A program made the translations under genes and the position numbers. This document shows, in pieces, positions 39,168 through 50,936 of a stretch of DNA of 64,000 bases. The notes under the pieces are model-generated. The model ran no database searches and was not told the origin of the DNA. It saw only the letters and a program-made list of their open reading frames with translations. Within the stretch, counting starts at the first letter, position 1, and the number at the start of each line of letters is the position of its first letter. Source of the stretch: Prochlorococcus sp. AG-355-A09 (lineage in GTDB: Bacteria > Cyanobacteriota > Cyanobacteriia > PCC-6307 > Cyanobiaceae); the NCBI GenBank assembly GCA_003280995.1, contig QCDG01000005.1, positions 44,956 through 108,955 of the forward strand, written 5' to 3'.

Positions 39168-40160
39168 ATGAGTGCAGGCTTAGATATTGCCATTTTAAAT
39201 ATAATATTTTGCTTAATATTTTCATATTCTATTGGTCCATATATAAATTCAATTGGTTATAAATTTAATATAATTGATATCCCGGATTTAAGAAAGGTCC
39301 ATAAAAAACCAATCGTCAGAATAGGAGGATTATCTATATTTATAACTTTCTTTTTATATTTGTTTTTTGCTAATTTATTTATAAATTTTGATAGTTTTGA
39401 TGGTGATATTTTAAATAAGTTTTATATATTTCTAATAGGTGCTTTTTTATTTTTTTTAATAGGTATTCATGATGATATTTATAAATCTTCTCCTTTAATA
39501 AGATTATTTTTTCAATTTTTAGTTGCTTTTTTTGTATCTTTTAATGGTATTAACTTTAGCTCTATTTATCTCCCAATTCCTTTTTTTGGGCAAATTAATT
39601 TTGAATCATATCCTTTTTTAAACTATTTCTTTTCTGCATTTTGGATTGTGGGAATGACTAATGCAATAAATTGGATAGATGGTATTGATGCTTTGGCTGG
39701 AGGTTTTTGTTCAATACTTTCTTTTGGATTATTTTTATTAATGTTATTAAATGGTAATTCAATTGGTATAATTTTTTATTCAATTCTTCTTGGATCTATT
39801 ATTGGTTTTTTAATTAGAAACTTTAAACCTGCTTTTTATATAATGGGTGATTGTGGTTCTAATTTTTTAGGTTACTCCCTTTCTTCAAGCGTATTATTAT
39901 TTTTGTTAGATCCAGATTATAGATTTGCAAATATTTTTTATATATTTTTGATTTTTTCTTTACCAATGTGCGATATGGTTTTTGTTATTTTAGAGAGATT
40001 ATTTAATAAGCAAAATATTTTTCTTCCCGATAAAAATCACATTCATCACAAACTTATGAATCTAAATTTTAAATATAAATATATAATATTATTGTTATTT
40101 TCTTTTTCTTCATTTACTACTATTCTTGGGATATTTTATTTTCAGAAAAATAACTTTTGA
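39168..40160 (+). CDS. WecA/MraY-like polyprenyl-phosphate sugar-phosphate transferase
   Basis: DLRKVHKKPIVRIGGLSIFI; GMTNAINWIDGIDALAGG; MGDCGSNFLGYSL; KNHIHHKLM. Confidence 0.92.
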   Translation: MSAGLDIAILNIIFCLIFSYSIGPYINSIGYKFNIIDIPDLRKVHKKPIVRIGGLSIFITFFLYLFFANLFINFDSFDGDILNKFYIFLIGAFLFFLIGIHDDIYKSSPLIRLFFQFLVAFFVSFNGINFSSIYLPIPFFGQINFESYPFLNYFFSAFWIVGMTNAINWIDGIDALAGGFCSILSFGLFLLMLLNGNSIGIIFYSILLGSIIGFLIRNFKPAFYIMGDCGSNFLGYSLSSSVLLFLLDPDYRFANIFYIFLIFSLPMCDMVFVILERLFNKQNIFLPDKNHIHHKLMNLNFKYKYIILLLFSFSSFTTILGIFYFQKNNF

Positions 40161-40190
40161 TTAAAAATTACTATTAATTTGTATTGATTT

Positions 40191-41192
40191 TCAAATAAAG
40201 CTTTCATTTTTTAAATTTTTGAAAGTTTCTCTGATACCTTTATCTAAAGAAATTTCAGGTTTCCAACCAAGATTGAGTATTCTATTTATATTTAATATCT
40301 TCCTTGGAGTACCATCAGGTTTTGATTTATCCCAAATTATTTCCCCTTTGAAGTTAGAAATTTCAGCAATTTTTTTTGCTAAGTTTATGATCGAAATTTC
40401 CCTCCCAGTACCTACATTTAAAAATAAAAGAGGATTCCCATTATTATCAACTGGACTATTTGTACTTGAGGGTTTCCAATTCTCTAAGGCAAAAACAACA
40501 GCATTTCCTAAGTCATCTACATGTAAAAATTCTCTTAAAGGTTTTCCTGTCCCCCAACAAATAACCTCAGACATTTTCTTCTCTGAGGCATAAAAGAATT
40601 TCTTAATCAAAGCTGCCATAACATGGCTACTATTACTATCATAATTATCACCTGGACCATATAGGTTAGTTGGCATTAAGGTTATGGCATCAAATGAATA
40701 TTGTTTACTAAGAGCTTCGCATAATTTTAAACCAGCTATTTTTGCTATTGCATACCATTCGTTTGTTGGTTCAAGATTACCCGATAAAAGTGACTCTTCT
40801 TCAATTGGTTGAGAAGCATACTTTGGGTATATGCAACTACTACCCAAAAATAGTAATCTTCTAACTCCAGACTTCCAGGAAGTTTCAATTATGTTTGTCT
40901 GAATCTTTAAATTCTCAAGTAAGAATTCTGTAGGATTTCTAGAATTTGCCAATATCCCCCCAACTTTAGCAGCCGCAATAATTACTACATTTGGACTATT
41001 CAATTTAAACCATTCTTCTACTTGATTTAAATTTAACAAATCAAGTTCACTCCTTTTGGGAATTAAGATCGATCCCCCATTTTTAGGATTACCATATCCT
41101 TTTGATTTTAATTTTCTGTAAATTGCCCCTCCTGCCATGCCAGAACCTCCAGCAACAAAAAATTTATCATTTAAAAATATCTCTTTAACCAT
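40191..41192 (-). CDS. fcl: GDP-L-fucose synthase
   Basis: FFVAGGSGMAGGAIYRKL; FLGSSCIYPKYASQPIEEESLL; YAIAKIAGLKLCEAL; LMPTNLYGPGDNY. Confidence 0.95.
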   Translation of the reverse strand: MVKEIFLNDKFFVAGGSGMAGGAIYRKLKSKGYGNPKNGGSILIPKRSELDLLNLNQVEEWFKLNSPNVVIIAAAKVGGILANSRNPTEFLLENLKIQTNIIETSWKSGVRRLLFLGSSCIYPKYASQPIEEESLLSGNLEPTNEWYAIAKIAGLKLCEALSKQYSFDAITLMPTNLYGPGDNYDSNSSHVMAALIKKFFYASEKKMSEVICWGTGKPLREFLHVDDLGNAVVFALENWKPSSTNSPVDNNGNPLLFLNVGTGREISIINLAKKIAEISNFKGEIIWDKSKPDGTPRKILNINRILNLGWKPEISLDKGIRETFKNLKNESFI

Positions 41193-41404
41193 TTTGTATT
41201 ACGCAAAAATTAATGATTTTTATATCGACTATATTAATCTATAAATATTTAAATTTTTAGAAACACCCTTTTTTATTAAGAAGATTAAGTTGTCTTTGAT
41301 CTTAATAATTAAAAATTTAATTTCAAATTTTTACCAAGATAACGGCATTTTCTTTTGTCATTCAAAAATGGAATAAAGAAGGTTGTGATTATTTTTTAAA
41401 AAAA

Positions 41405-42526
41405 CTATTCTTTTGAACTGTAAATATTAAAACCTTTTTTTCTTAAAATTGATTCTTTTCTAGATTGTTCAGAATCTTCTTTAATCATTTCAGAGATTAG
41501 TTCTTCTATTGATATCTTTGGTTGCCAATTTAGTTTCTTTCTGGCTTTGGATGAATCTCCCAGAAGTTCATCAACTTCAGTGGGCCTAAAATATCTACTA
41601 TCAATTCTTATAACAATCTCTCCAGTGTCACTCCTTTTGCCAACTTCATTTATACCTTCACCTTCCCAAAATATACCTTTACTTCCTTTTTTATCACTCC
41701 ATCCTAATTTATTCGCACATAACTCTATGAATTCTCTAACACTATGCATCTTGCCTGTGGAAATTACAAAGTCCTCAGGTTTTTCTTGCTGAAGCATTAA
41801 CCATTGCATGTAAACATAATCTTTAGCATGCCCCCAATCACGTTTGGAATTAAGATTTCCCAAATATATACATTTTTCTAAACCATAATGAATTCGGCAA
41901 AGACCTCTTGTAATTTTTCTCGTGACAAATGTTTCACCTCTTCTTGGACTCTCATGATTAAAAAGAATTCCATTACAGGCGTACATATCATATGCTTCTC
42001 GATAGTTGACGATGATCCAATATGCATATAGTTTTGCTACTGCATAGGGACTTCTAGGATAAAAAGGTGTTGTTTCTTTTTGAGGAGATTCTTGTATAAG
42101 GCCATATAGCTCACTAGTGCTGGCTTGATATATTTTGGTTTTCTTTGTAAGATTTAAAATTTTTACTGCCTCTAAGATTCTTAAAACACCAATTGCATCG
42201 CAATTAGCAGTGTACTCTGGCGTCTCAAAACTAACTGCTACATGACTTTGAGCTCCAAGATTATAAATTTCATCTGGTTTTATTTTTTCAATGATTTTTA
42301 AGATATTTGTACTGTCAATTAAATCTCCATAATGAAGAAAAAATTTATTTTTATCCTCATGAGGGTCCTGATAAAGTTTATCTATACGAGATGTATTGAA
42401 GGAACTTGATCTTCTTTTGATTCCATGAACTTCATAACCTTTATCTAAAAGTAGTTCTGCCAAATAACTACCATCTTGTCCAGTAATGCCAGTAATTAGT
42501 GCTTTTTTGTTAATTATTTTAGTCAT
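41405..42526 (-). CDS. gmd: GDP-mannose 4,6-dehydratase
   Basis: [79 protein letters not shown]. Confidence 0.97.
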   Translation of the reverse strand: MTKIINKKALITGITGQDGSYLAELLLDKGYEVHGIKRRSSSFNTSRIDKLYQDPHEDKNKFFLHYGDLIDSTNILKIIEKIKPDEIYNLGAQSHVAVSFETPEYTANCDAIGVLRILEAVKILNLTKKTKIYQASTSELYGLIQESPQKETTPFYPRSPYAVAKLYAYWIIVNYREAYDMYACNGILFNHESPRRGETFVTRKITRGLCRIHYGLEKCIYLGNLNSKRDWGHAKDYVYMQWLMLQQEKPEDFVISTGKMHSVREFIELCANKLGWSDKKGSKGIFWEGEGINEVGKRSDTGEIVIRIDSRYFRPTEVDELLGDSSKARKKLNWQPKISIEELISEMIKEDSEQSRKESILRKKGFNIYSSKE

Positions 42527-43213
42527 TATTCCTATGCTAGATAAAAGTTTCTAATTTAAATGATTGATTTTAAGTTTGAAATAATAATCTTATACTGAAC
42601 ATATTTATTTTACCAAATTGTTAATAATTAAAATATTGAGAATATTTATAGCTGAAATAAATCTTTTAAAAATATTTATAATTAAATTTAAATAATCCAA
42701 AATATATTATCTGATCATTTAAAAACTATATAAAATTTAATAATAATTTTTATGAGTAAAAAATTCAATTAAATCTATATGCAATTATTGGCTTAATAAA
42801 GTTTTTCTGTTTTTAAGATGTATTTATGCAGAATATTAGTGACGTTAATTTCAAAAAATAAATAAAGGATATAAATCAATACTCAAAAATTATATTAATT
42901 TGATTTGCAAAAAAAATCATAGAAATTTATTTTAAATCTTTGAAAACATTCTTTAAATAATTCAGAAATATAATCTATTTTTTGTACTCTAATTTTAAAA
43001 AATTTATTCTTTCAAATTTATTATTATTTTTAATGCAAAAGGTAAAAGTATTTTTAAAAGATATTTATTTATTTAAACTAGGTAAGTTGAGTTGTTATTT
43101 TAATCGAATTATCTTTAATCTTTTTTAGATTATTATTTACTATAATTTAGTCTTATATTAAATATTATGGATAATTTAACAGAATTTATAATCAAATAAT
43201 CTAATATCTTTTT

Positions 43214-44257
43214 ATGAAAACATTATTAATTACAGGTGGTGCTGGATATATTGGGAGTCATACTTGTTTAAATCTCTTAAGCAATGGTAATGAAATTTAT
43301 ATTTTAGACTCTTTCGTAAATAGTTCTCCTGAAGTATTTGAAAAAATAAAATTAATCTTAAAAGAGAATAATAAATTTGAAAATGTAAAACTCAAAATTT
43401 ATAAAGGCAGTCTTAAGGATGAAGACCTTTTAAATGAAATTTTTTCTAATGCATCTGCTTCAGGAAGACCAATTGAAGGAGTTATTCATTTTGCTTCATT
43501 GAAATCAGTATCTGAATCTTTATTAGATCCTATTAAGTACTGGGATGAAAACCTCGTAGGTACAATTAATCTTTTAAAAGCAATGAATAAAAATAATTGT
43601 AAAAACATTGTTTTTAGTAGCAGTGCTACTGTTTATGGAATAAAGCCTGATGGATCTGCTTTAAGAGAATCTGATCAAATTAAACCTACTAACCCTTATG
43701 GATTTACAAAATCGACAATTGAAATTATACTTCTTAATCTTTTTAGTTCTTGCAAAGAATGGAAAATAATAAATTTGAGGTATTTCAATCCTATTGGTGC
43801 TCATTCTTCAGGTTTGATAGGTGAAAACCCTCTCAATAATCCTGCAAATATTTTCCCCAATATTTGTCAGGTTGCTGCTGGAATTAAACCTAAATTATAT
43901 ATTTATGGCAAAGATTGGTTAACAAAGGATGGCACTTGCGAAAGAGATTTCGTTCATGTATTGGATGTTGCCGAGGCTCATATATTATCAATTAATTATT
44001 TATATAAATCGTCAAGTCAGTTTTTAAATATTAATATTGGAACTGGTAACCCTACAAGCATATTAGAACTGGTAAAAACTTTCGAAAAGGTCAATAATTT
44101 GAAAATTAGTTATGAATTTGTCGATAGAAGACCAGGGGATATTTATAGATCATTCGCAGATGTTGGCTTTGCTTATGAAATATTAAATTGGAAATCTAGT
44201 AGGAATCTCAAAGAAATGTGTGTTGATGGATGGAAATGGCAAAAAAATCAAATGTAA
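43214..44257 (+). CDS. galE: UDP-glucose 4-epimerase
   Basis: TLLITGGAGYIGSHTCLNLL; FASLKSVSESLLDP; NPYGFTKSTIE; YFNPIGAHSSGLIGE. Confidence 0.95.
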   Translation: MKTLLITGGAGYIGSHTCLNLLSNGNEIYILDSFVNSSPEVFEKIKLILKENNKFENVKLKIYKGSLKDEDLLNEIFSNASASGRPIEGVIHFASLKSVSESLLDPIKYWDENLVGTINLLKAMNKNNCKNIVFSSSATVYGIKPDGSALRESDQIKPTNPYGFTKSTIEIILLNLFSSCKEWKIINLRYFNPIGAHSSGLIGENPLNNPANIFPNICQVAAGIKPKLYIYGKDWLTKDGTCERDFVHVLDVAEAHILSINYLYKSSSQFLNINIGTGNPTSILELVKTFEKVNNLKISYEFVDRRPGDIYRSFADVGFAYEILNWKSSRNLKEMCVDGWKWQKNQM

Positions 44258-44588
44258 ATTATTCAAGCAAATTTAATCGAGACAATTAAAAAAGATTATC
44301 AGGCAGTAAAAAATAAATTTATTTATAATCATTGTTTTATTAAGGGCATTAATATCTTTAATTAATCTTGTTCTTAAAATTTAAAAGTTTGTTCACATAA
44401 ATAACTAATTTATTATAGGCAGATTACCTTAGCAAAAAAGTATCTTTATAGAAGAAAAATAAAAATATTTATGTGTCTATTTAGAGAAAAAAATTGTTTC
44501 TAAAGGAGTGATTTTAAGTATTGAGAACAAATACCTTTATTCAAAAAATTAGAATGATGTTCAGTTCAGAATGTGAATTAAATATTTT

Positions 44589-46046
44589 TCAACTTTTATT
44601 AGTTCGGCCATAATTATCTTTAAATCTTTCAATGTCATCCTCCCCTAAATAATTGCCGCATTGAACTTCTATTATCGATAGAGATGATTTCATTAGATTA
44701 GAAAGTCTATGTTTTGATTCTTTAGGAATATAACAACTTTGATTTTCATATAATAAAAATTCTTTTTCATCAATTTCTACAACAGCTTCACCTTTTACCA
44801 CAACCCAGTGTTCGGATCTATGTTGATGTTTTTGTAGAGAAAGTTTTTCTCCTGCCTTAACTGATATCAGCTTAACTTTCCAGTTTTTATCCTCCACTAT
44901 CGTTTCATAATGTCCCCAGGGCCTATAGATTCTTTGATGATTTAGACCTTCGAAAATATCTTTTCTTTTAAGTATATTTACGATATCTTTAACTTTTTGA
45001 TTCTCAGCCATATTAGAAATCAAAATTGCATCACTAGTTTCAATAATTGCTAAATCTCTAATGCCGATAGTTGCAAGAAGTCTCTTTTCACTTCTTAGGT
45101 AACAATTTTTTGAATTTTTTGTGATTATTTTTCCTTTAATAAAATTCCCATTAGAGTCTTTTGGCGCAATTTTCCATATTGCGTCCCAACTTCCTATATC
45201 GTTCCATCCACAATCCAGAGGTAAAACAAAAGCTTTACTAGTTTTCTCGAAGACCGCTATATCAATAGAAGTATTTGAACATTTTTCAAAAGTATTTTTT
45301 TCTAATCTTAAAAAATCTAAATCTGTAGAGCTTTTACTAAGACATTCTTGACAATTAATTTTAATTTTTGGAGAGAATTTTTTTATTTCTTCTAATATTA
45401 TTGACGCTTTAAAAACAAATATGCCACTATTCCATAAATATTTTTTATTTTTGAAAAGTAATTTTGCTTTTTCTTGATCTGGTTTTTCTAGGAATTTTTC
45501 TACTTGTATGGGAATTAATTCATTTTTCCTGAATTCACTTTTGGATTTAATGTAACCATAACCAGTTGCAGGATGAGTTGGCTTGACACCAAAAATTACT
45601 AAATTCCCCTTTTCTGCTTCTGGAATACTTGCCCTTATAGTTTCTAGGAATTCCTCTTTTCTCTCAACTTGATGATCTGAAGAAAGTATAATAAGAGTTG
45701 GATCCATACCTTTTTTTTTAAAATATTCACTTGCTTTTAAAGCGGCAATAGTTATTGCTGGGGCAGTATTTCTTCCTGATGGTTCTAATATTATTTCTAA
45801 TGGATCAATATTTATCTTTTTCATTTGATCCCCTACAACAAATCTATGTTCTTCGTTGCATATTATTATTGGCTTAGTAATAGATTCTAAATTTGCTATT
45901 CTCCTATATGTTTGTTGAAGCAAAGTGTATTCGTCCCTATCAAGCAAATTGAGATATTGTTTTGGGAAACTTTCTCTAGATAAAGGCCATAATCTCGAAC
46001 CGGTTCCTCCAGCTAAGATAATTGGAATGATAGGACTCATTTTCAT
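44589..46046 (-). CDS. manC: Bifunctional mannose-1-phosphate guanylyltransferase / mannose-6-phosphate isomerase
   Basis: PIILAGGTGSRLWPLSRESFPKQYL; YRPWGHYETIVEDKNWKVKLISVKAGEKLSLQKHQHRSEHWVVVKG. Confidence 0.96.
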   Translation of the reverse strand: MKMSPIIPIILAGGTGSRLWPLSRESFPKQYLNLLDRDEYTLLQQTYRRIANLESITKPIIICNEEHRFVVGDQMKKINIDPLEIILEPSGRNTAPAITIAALKASEYFKKKGMDPTLIILSSDHQVERKEEFLETIRASIPEAEKGNLVIFGVKPTHPATGYGYIKSKSEFRKNELIPIQVEKFLEKPDQEKAKLLFKNKKYLWNSGIFVFKASIILEEIKKFSPKIKINCQECLSKSSTDLDFLRLEKNTFEKCSNTSIDIAVFEKTSKAFVLPLDCGWNDIGSWDAIWKIAPKDSNGNFIKGKIITKNSKNCYLRSEKRLLATIGIRDLAIIETSDAILISNMAENQKVKDIVNILKRKDIFEGLNHQRIYRPWGHYETIVEDKNWKVKLISVKAGEKLSLQKHQHRSEHWVVVKGEAVVEIDEKEFLLYENQSCYIPKESKHRLSNLMKSSLSIIEVQCGNYLGEDDIERFKDNYGRTNKS

Positions 46047-46479
46047 ATTGAATTATTATCTTTGGTTTAGAAATAAATAACATCTATTTTAAGAAAAGTA
46101 TTCTTTTTCTTATGTGGAATCTTTTTAAATAATCTAAGAAATTGAAGAACATAAATTACTTTAGTTAAAAATTACTTAAGTTTCTTACTTTTCTTTAATC
46201 CCATAATAATTCTTCAAGTCAAACTATGTTTAATATATAAATTTTTTTTTAATTAAGTCACCTTAGTTATATTTATGATTTGTGATCTGACTTTTGTTGA
46301 ATTAATAATAAATGCCTTTACAAAAAATCTATTAGTTTTCAAAGTTAAATTTTAGTAATAAGAAAATTAATTTCCTTGGGATTTATTTTTTATATTAAAA
46401 TTGCTTACTAACTTTATTGGGTAATACATATATATTTTTAAAGTATAATTAGAAATACTTAAATTTCTTTACAATACTA

Positions 46480-47535
46480 ATGTTATTTAAAATACCCGAT
46501 CTTTGTAAAAAGATCATTGTTACAGGAGGAGCTGGCTTTATTGGGGGACACTTAGTTAGGAAATTATTAAGTCATTCTAAATGCCAAATATTTAATATTG
46601 ATAAAATGGGATATGCAAGTGATTTGACTGGTATCAATAATAAAATCAAACAGCATGGTGGCTTGTTGGGTAGTAGGCATAATATTATTAAAATTGATAT
46701 TTCAAATAAAGATGTTCTTTCAAAGACTTTTAAAAAAATTGATCCAGACTTTGTCTTTCACCTCGCCGCTGAAAGTCATGTTGATAAATCAATAGAAGGT
46801 CCAGAAATATTTGTAAAAAGTAATGTACTAGGTACTTTTAATTTACTAGAAGTTTCAAGGGAACATTATGATCATCTTTCGAGTGAAAGGAAGAAAGTAT
46901 TTAGATTACATCATGTAAGTACTGATGAAGTATTTGGATCTTTAAATGATAAAAGTAAGTTTTCTGAAAAAAGCTCTTATAGACCAAATAGTCCTTATTC
47001 AGCAAGTAAAGCTGCTAGCGATCATTTTGTTAGAGCTTGGAGTTCAACATATGGATTACCTATCTCAATATCTAATTGCAGTAATAATTTTGGACCATGG
47101 CAATTACCTGATAAGTTAATTCCTCTTGTGATTTGTAAGGCTATTAATGATGAATTAATTCCAATTTATGGCAATGGAAAAAATATAAGAGATTGGTTAT
47201 TCGTAGAAGATCATGTTGAAGCAATTTTAAATGTAGCATTTAAAGGATTAAAAGGATCTACATACTGCATTGGTGGATGTAATGAATATTCAAATCTTCA
47301 GGTTGTTAATTTAATTTGTGATTATTTGAATGAAGAAGTTCCTAAAAAAAATGATTATAAAGAGCAAATATCTTTTGTTGAAGATAGACCAGGTCACGAT
47401 TTTAGATATGCGATTGATAATGCACTTATATGTCATGATTTAGGATGGCAACCAAGATATTCTTTTGAGGAAGGATTAAGAACCACTATTAGTTGGTATT
47501 TAGAAAATATTAATTGGTGCAAAAAGTTTATTTAA
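46480..47535 (+). CDS. rfbB: dTDP-glucose 4,6-dehydratase
   Basis: IIVTGGAGFIGGHLVRKLL; HLAAESHVDKSIEGP; HHVSTDEVFGSL; YSASKAASDHFVRAW. Confidence 0.95.
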   Translation: MLFKIPDLCKKIIVTGGAGFIGGHLVRKLLSHSKCQIFNIDKMGYASDLTGINNKIKQHGGLLGSRHNIIKIDISNKDVLSKTFKKIDPDFVFHLAAESHVDKSIEGPEIFVKSNVLGTFNLLEVSREHYDHLSSERKKVFRLHHVSTDEVFGSLNDKSKFSEKSSYRPNSPYSASKAASDHFVRAWSSTYGLPISISNCSNNFGPWQLPDKLIPLVICKAINDELIPIYGNGKNIRDWLFVEDHVEAILNVAFKGLKGSTYCIGGCNEYSNLQVVNLICDYLNEEVPKKNDYKEQISFVEDRPGHDFRYAIDNALICHDLGWQPRYSFEEGLRTTISWYLENINWCKKFI

Positions 47536-47677
47536 TTGCTTATTGTAATACTTGTTTTAATATAGAGATTACTTTTTAGAAATTTAATTTATTTCAGTTT
47601 TTTCGTTTATATATCCATAATTAAAAAATAAAAAATCAATTATGAATTAAAATAGAAAAAAGTTATTTAATTAATCT

Positions 47678-49768
47678 TTGAAAAAAATATTACTTTGGTC
47701 AAGTTCCCTTGTTTTATTTGGGTTTATAAATCCTATTTCATCAAGTTCTTTTTTAGAAATTAAAAATCAATTTGAAGATTCAGAAATTAGATTTAACAAA
47801 ATAAAATATGGAAACTATCCAAACTTAGTCTTTTTAGAAAAAAAAGAAGTTAAGAATATTAAAAATAATTTCAAACTACCTTTAGAGTTAAAGATATTTT
47901 TAAATGTTATACCAGAAAACTTAGCACTTGAATCTAATCCAAAAGATAAAATTTTTAGTGTTGATATTGATTCAAATACTCAATCGAGAATAGGGTCTAA
48001 GTTTATTGCTGAAGGTGATGTTTTAATTAAATCATCTAATGGAATAATGCGAGCTTCGAAATTTTCCTATGATAAAGAATTAGAAAAAATTATTATTGAA
48101 GGAAATATAGACTTTAAAACTGAAACGCAATTCTTAAAGGCAGAAACTATTGAATATGACTTTATTAAAAAAAGAGGATTTATTTTGAAAGCATTTGGTT
48201 CAATTGATTTTCAATCTCTTAATGATATTTTTGATTCTGAAAAGAGTAGTAATTTGAGTGAAAATTTTGAAAAAGATTTTCAAATAAAAAATGTTATTTT
48301 AGATAGCTCTTCTAATATTAAATTTAAAAAAAATGAGGCAGAAGTAAATGCTAAATTAAATCCAACAAAAAGAACTAGATTTAAGTCTGATAAGATAGAT
48401 ATCAATAACGATGTTTGGAGTGCATCAGAACTAAAATTAACAAATGATCCTTTTAACAAACCTCAATTAATAATTAATAATAAAGACTTTAGATTAATAA
48501 GAAAAAATAACGATACTAAAATAAAAACAAAATGGTCTAGTTTAACTTTTGAAGATAAGTTAACGATTCCAATTGGACCAAGAAATATTAATCTTGATAG
48601 TGAAAGTTATTTTAGATGGGGATTAGCATACGATAAGCAAAAATATGACGGATTATCTATTTACAGAAATTTTGACCCTTTATTCTTTGGCGATCAAGAG
48701 AGAACTAAATTTGATTTTCTTGGTAAATTTAATATACAAAGGTTTTTAAGTGGTAAAACCCAAAGTTTTTCTCTTGAAAATGAAAATATTTTAGGGGATA
48801 AAATAGAACAAGATGCAAATATCCTAGATTTCTTTGGTTTAGATGCTGGGATAAATAGTTCAATTGAAAATTGGAATTTTAATTTAAAAGCTGAAACAAA
48901 TTCTCTTGATTATGAAAAATTAGATAAAGTTCTCGAGGGTAAAAGCTATCTAGCTAAAAACATTTATTCAAGAAATGATAATAAAAATTTTTCGAGTGGA
49001 GATATTGTCTTTTTTGGTACATTTCGAGAGAAAACTAATAATGGTTCTCTTGGGGAAATCTTAGTTAACAATTCATATGGTGTATTTTATGATTTTGAAT
49101 CTTATAAGAATGAAAAAAATTCTAATGTAACGAGAAATCTCTCTTTAGGTTATGGAAAATACGAAGCACCTTCAAGAATTAATTCTAAAAATCTTATTTC
49201 AAAACAGAGGTCAAATTTATCTATAAAACAAAAAAATGAATATGTTTTATGGCAACCTAAAATCCAAGAATTTTTAACTGAGGACTATAAATATAGTCCT
49301 TCAATAATAAATCAAGGCTTGTTTTGGCTCCTTGAAGGTAATGCCGATTTCTTCAGATATGATGATGGAAATAAACAGGATGTCATTTTAATAAAAACTG
49401 GCCCCAAATTAGTTTTGGGATATTTCAAGAAAAATTATTTTGACTATACTGAATTGCAACTTTATCCAAGATTTAAATTCAATAGGGGTAATAGTCCTTT
49501 CAGTTTTGATCAGGTTGTAGATAGTAGTGTTGTTGAATTCAATATTAAACAAAGATTATATAAAGCTTTAGCAGTAAAGTTTTCTGGTGATTTTAATTTA
49601 GAAAAAAATAATTCCAACGATCATTTTATTAATCCTACAATTGAAATATCATGGAACAGAAGAGCTTATAATATAAGCCTATTTTATAATTTAGATAGTG
49701 AGGAAGGGGGTATAAATTTTGATATATATTCCTTTAACTTTAGAGGCCTTGGTAGGAAATTTAAGTAA
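47678..49768 (+). CDS. DUF3769/LptD-like outer-membrane LPS assembly protein
   Basis: OstA-like repeats SKFIAEGDVLIKSSNGIMRASKFSYD...ILEGNIDF-type; beta-strand-rich C-terminus; TTG start. Confidence 0.75.
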   Translation: MKKILLWSSSLVLFGFINPISSSSFLEIKNQFEDSEIRFNKIKYGNYPNLVFLEKKEVKNIKNNFKLPLELKIFLNVIPENLALESNPKDKIFSVDIDSNTQSRIGSKFIAEGDVLIKSSNGIMRASKFSYDKELEKIIIEGNIDFKTETQFLKAETIEYDFIKKRGFILKAFGSIDFQSLNDIFDSEKSSNLSENFEKDFQIKNVILDSSSNIKFKKNEAEVNAKLNPTKRTRFKSDKIDINNDVWSASELKLTNDPFNKPQLIINNKDFRLIRKNNDTKIKTKWSSLTFEDKLTIPIGPRNINLDSESYFRWGLAYDKQKYDGLSIYRNFDPLFFGDQERTKFDFLGKFNIQRFLSGKTQSFSLENENILGDKIEQDANILDFFGLDAGINSSIENWNFNLKAETNSLDYEKLDKVLEGKSYLAKNIYSRNDNKNFSSGDIVFFGTFREKTNNGSLGEILVNNSYGVFYDFESYKNEKNSNVTRNLSLGYGKYEAPSRINSKNLISKQRSNLSIKQKNEYVLWQPKIQEFLTEDYKYSPSIINQGLFWLLEGNADFFRYDDGNKQDVILIKTGPKLVLGYFKKNYFDYTELQLYPRFKFNRGNSPFSFDQVVDSSVVEFNIKQRLYKALAVKFSGDFNLEKNNSNDHFINPTIEISWNRRAYNISLFYNLDSEEGGINFDIYSFNFRGLGRKFK

Positions 49769-49997
49769 TTTAATTAACATTATTAAAAATATTTATAGCT
49801 TGTGTATAAAAAAAGACTCTGGATTATCTTAACTTCTTAAAAGTTCCCTAACATATTTTATGATATCTAAATTAGTTTATATATATTTTTCAGACCTTTA
49901 TTTGAGAATTTTTTTTAATCTTAATAAGATGTTTAGTAATTACTAGAAATTTAAAGATTTTTTATTTATAGTGATGTAAATATTATTTTGATAGTTT

Positions 49998-50393
49998 TTG
50001 AATTTAAAATTAAAAATTTTTGCATTGTATAAATCTTCCCAAATTAGATATCTTATTTCGGGTTCTATCTTTACTGTAATTGGACCATCTCTATTTATAT
50101 TAATTTCTTCTATATTGAATCCTAGATATGCGATTCTTTTTTCAGAAATAATTACTCATTTTTTAAGATTCAATATTATGACTTTATGGGTTTTTCAAAC
50201 AAAAATAAATAATAGTTCACTTAAGGCTTATATTAAAGCTACAATCCCTCTTTTCATAGTAAATTTTTTTATTGTAAATATATTTATAAGCTTCTTGGGT
50301 ACAATAAGTACAGCACTAATTTCTGGAGTTTTTTCCGCAACTATTGGATACTTATGGAATAAATATTGCTACAGTAGAACAACAAAAAATTAA
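49998..50393 (+). CDS. GtrA family flippase-like membrane protein
   Basis: 131 aa, RYLISGSIFTVIGPSLFILIS; VFSATIGYLWNKYCY tail; TTG start. Confidence 0.7.
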   Translation: MNLKLKIFALYKSSQIRYLISGSIFTVIGPSLFILISSILNPRYAILFSEIITHFLRFNIMTLWVFQTKINNSSLKAYIKATIPLFIVNFFIVNIFISFLGTISTALISGVFSATIGYLWNKYCYSRTTKN

Positions 50394-50936
50394 AAAGTAA
50401 AAAATTAATGGAATGATCAGTAATAATTTAGGTGATAAAAGAATATTTTTAATTTTATTTTGTTTTAAGAGAAATACTTTGGGGGTGAAATTTGATTAAT
50501 TTCATAGCTATAAATTTAATGGTTTAAAAATTATTTTTATGAAACTTTGAATGAGATCTCTACACCTTTTTAATTTATATTTACTCTATTATTTGAAACT
50601 TTTTATTAAATTTTTTTTTAAGCAATCTATAAAAATATATTCAAAATAATTAAGTTTTGGGCTTAGTTAATTGATAATTTAGTGAGTAATGAAATTAATA
50701 TTTTGCAAAAATTCTAAAAGTATATTATCAGTATCATTTACCTTAAAAGGTGTATTATTTATTGCATAAATTTACATAAGATTTTTAAAAATTTTAAGGA
50801 TTTGGATCAAAAATAAATGCAATATTAATATTTAGTAGTAAATCATTTTTATTTAGCTTTGATAGATATGTAAAATTTTGGAATTTATTCTTTAATTTTG
50901 AACTGAAAGAAATTAAATATGCTTTTATAATCGCAT

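Noticed and set aside
41547-41792. 81-aa plus-strand ORF
   Set aside because: Antisense to gmd, whose motifs are unambiguous.
42527-43213. ~690-bp gap between gmd and galE as a possible ncRNA or lost gene
   Set aside because: Extremely AT-rich with frequent stops in the frames I scanned and no convincing hairpin or protein-like stretch; nothing to support a call.
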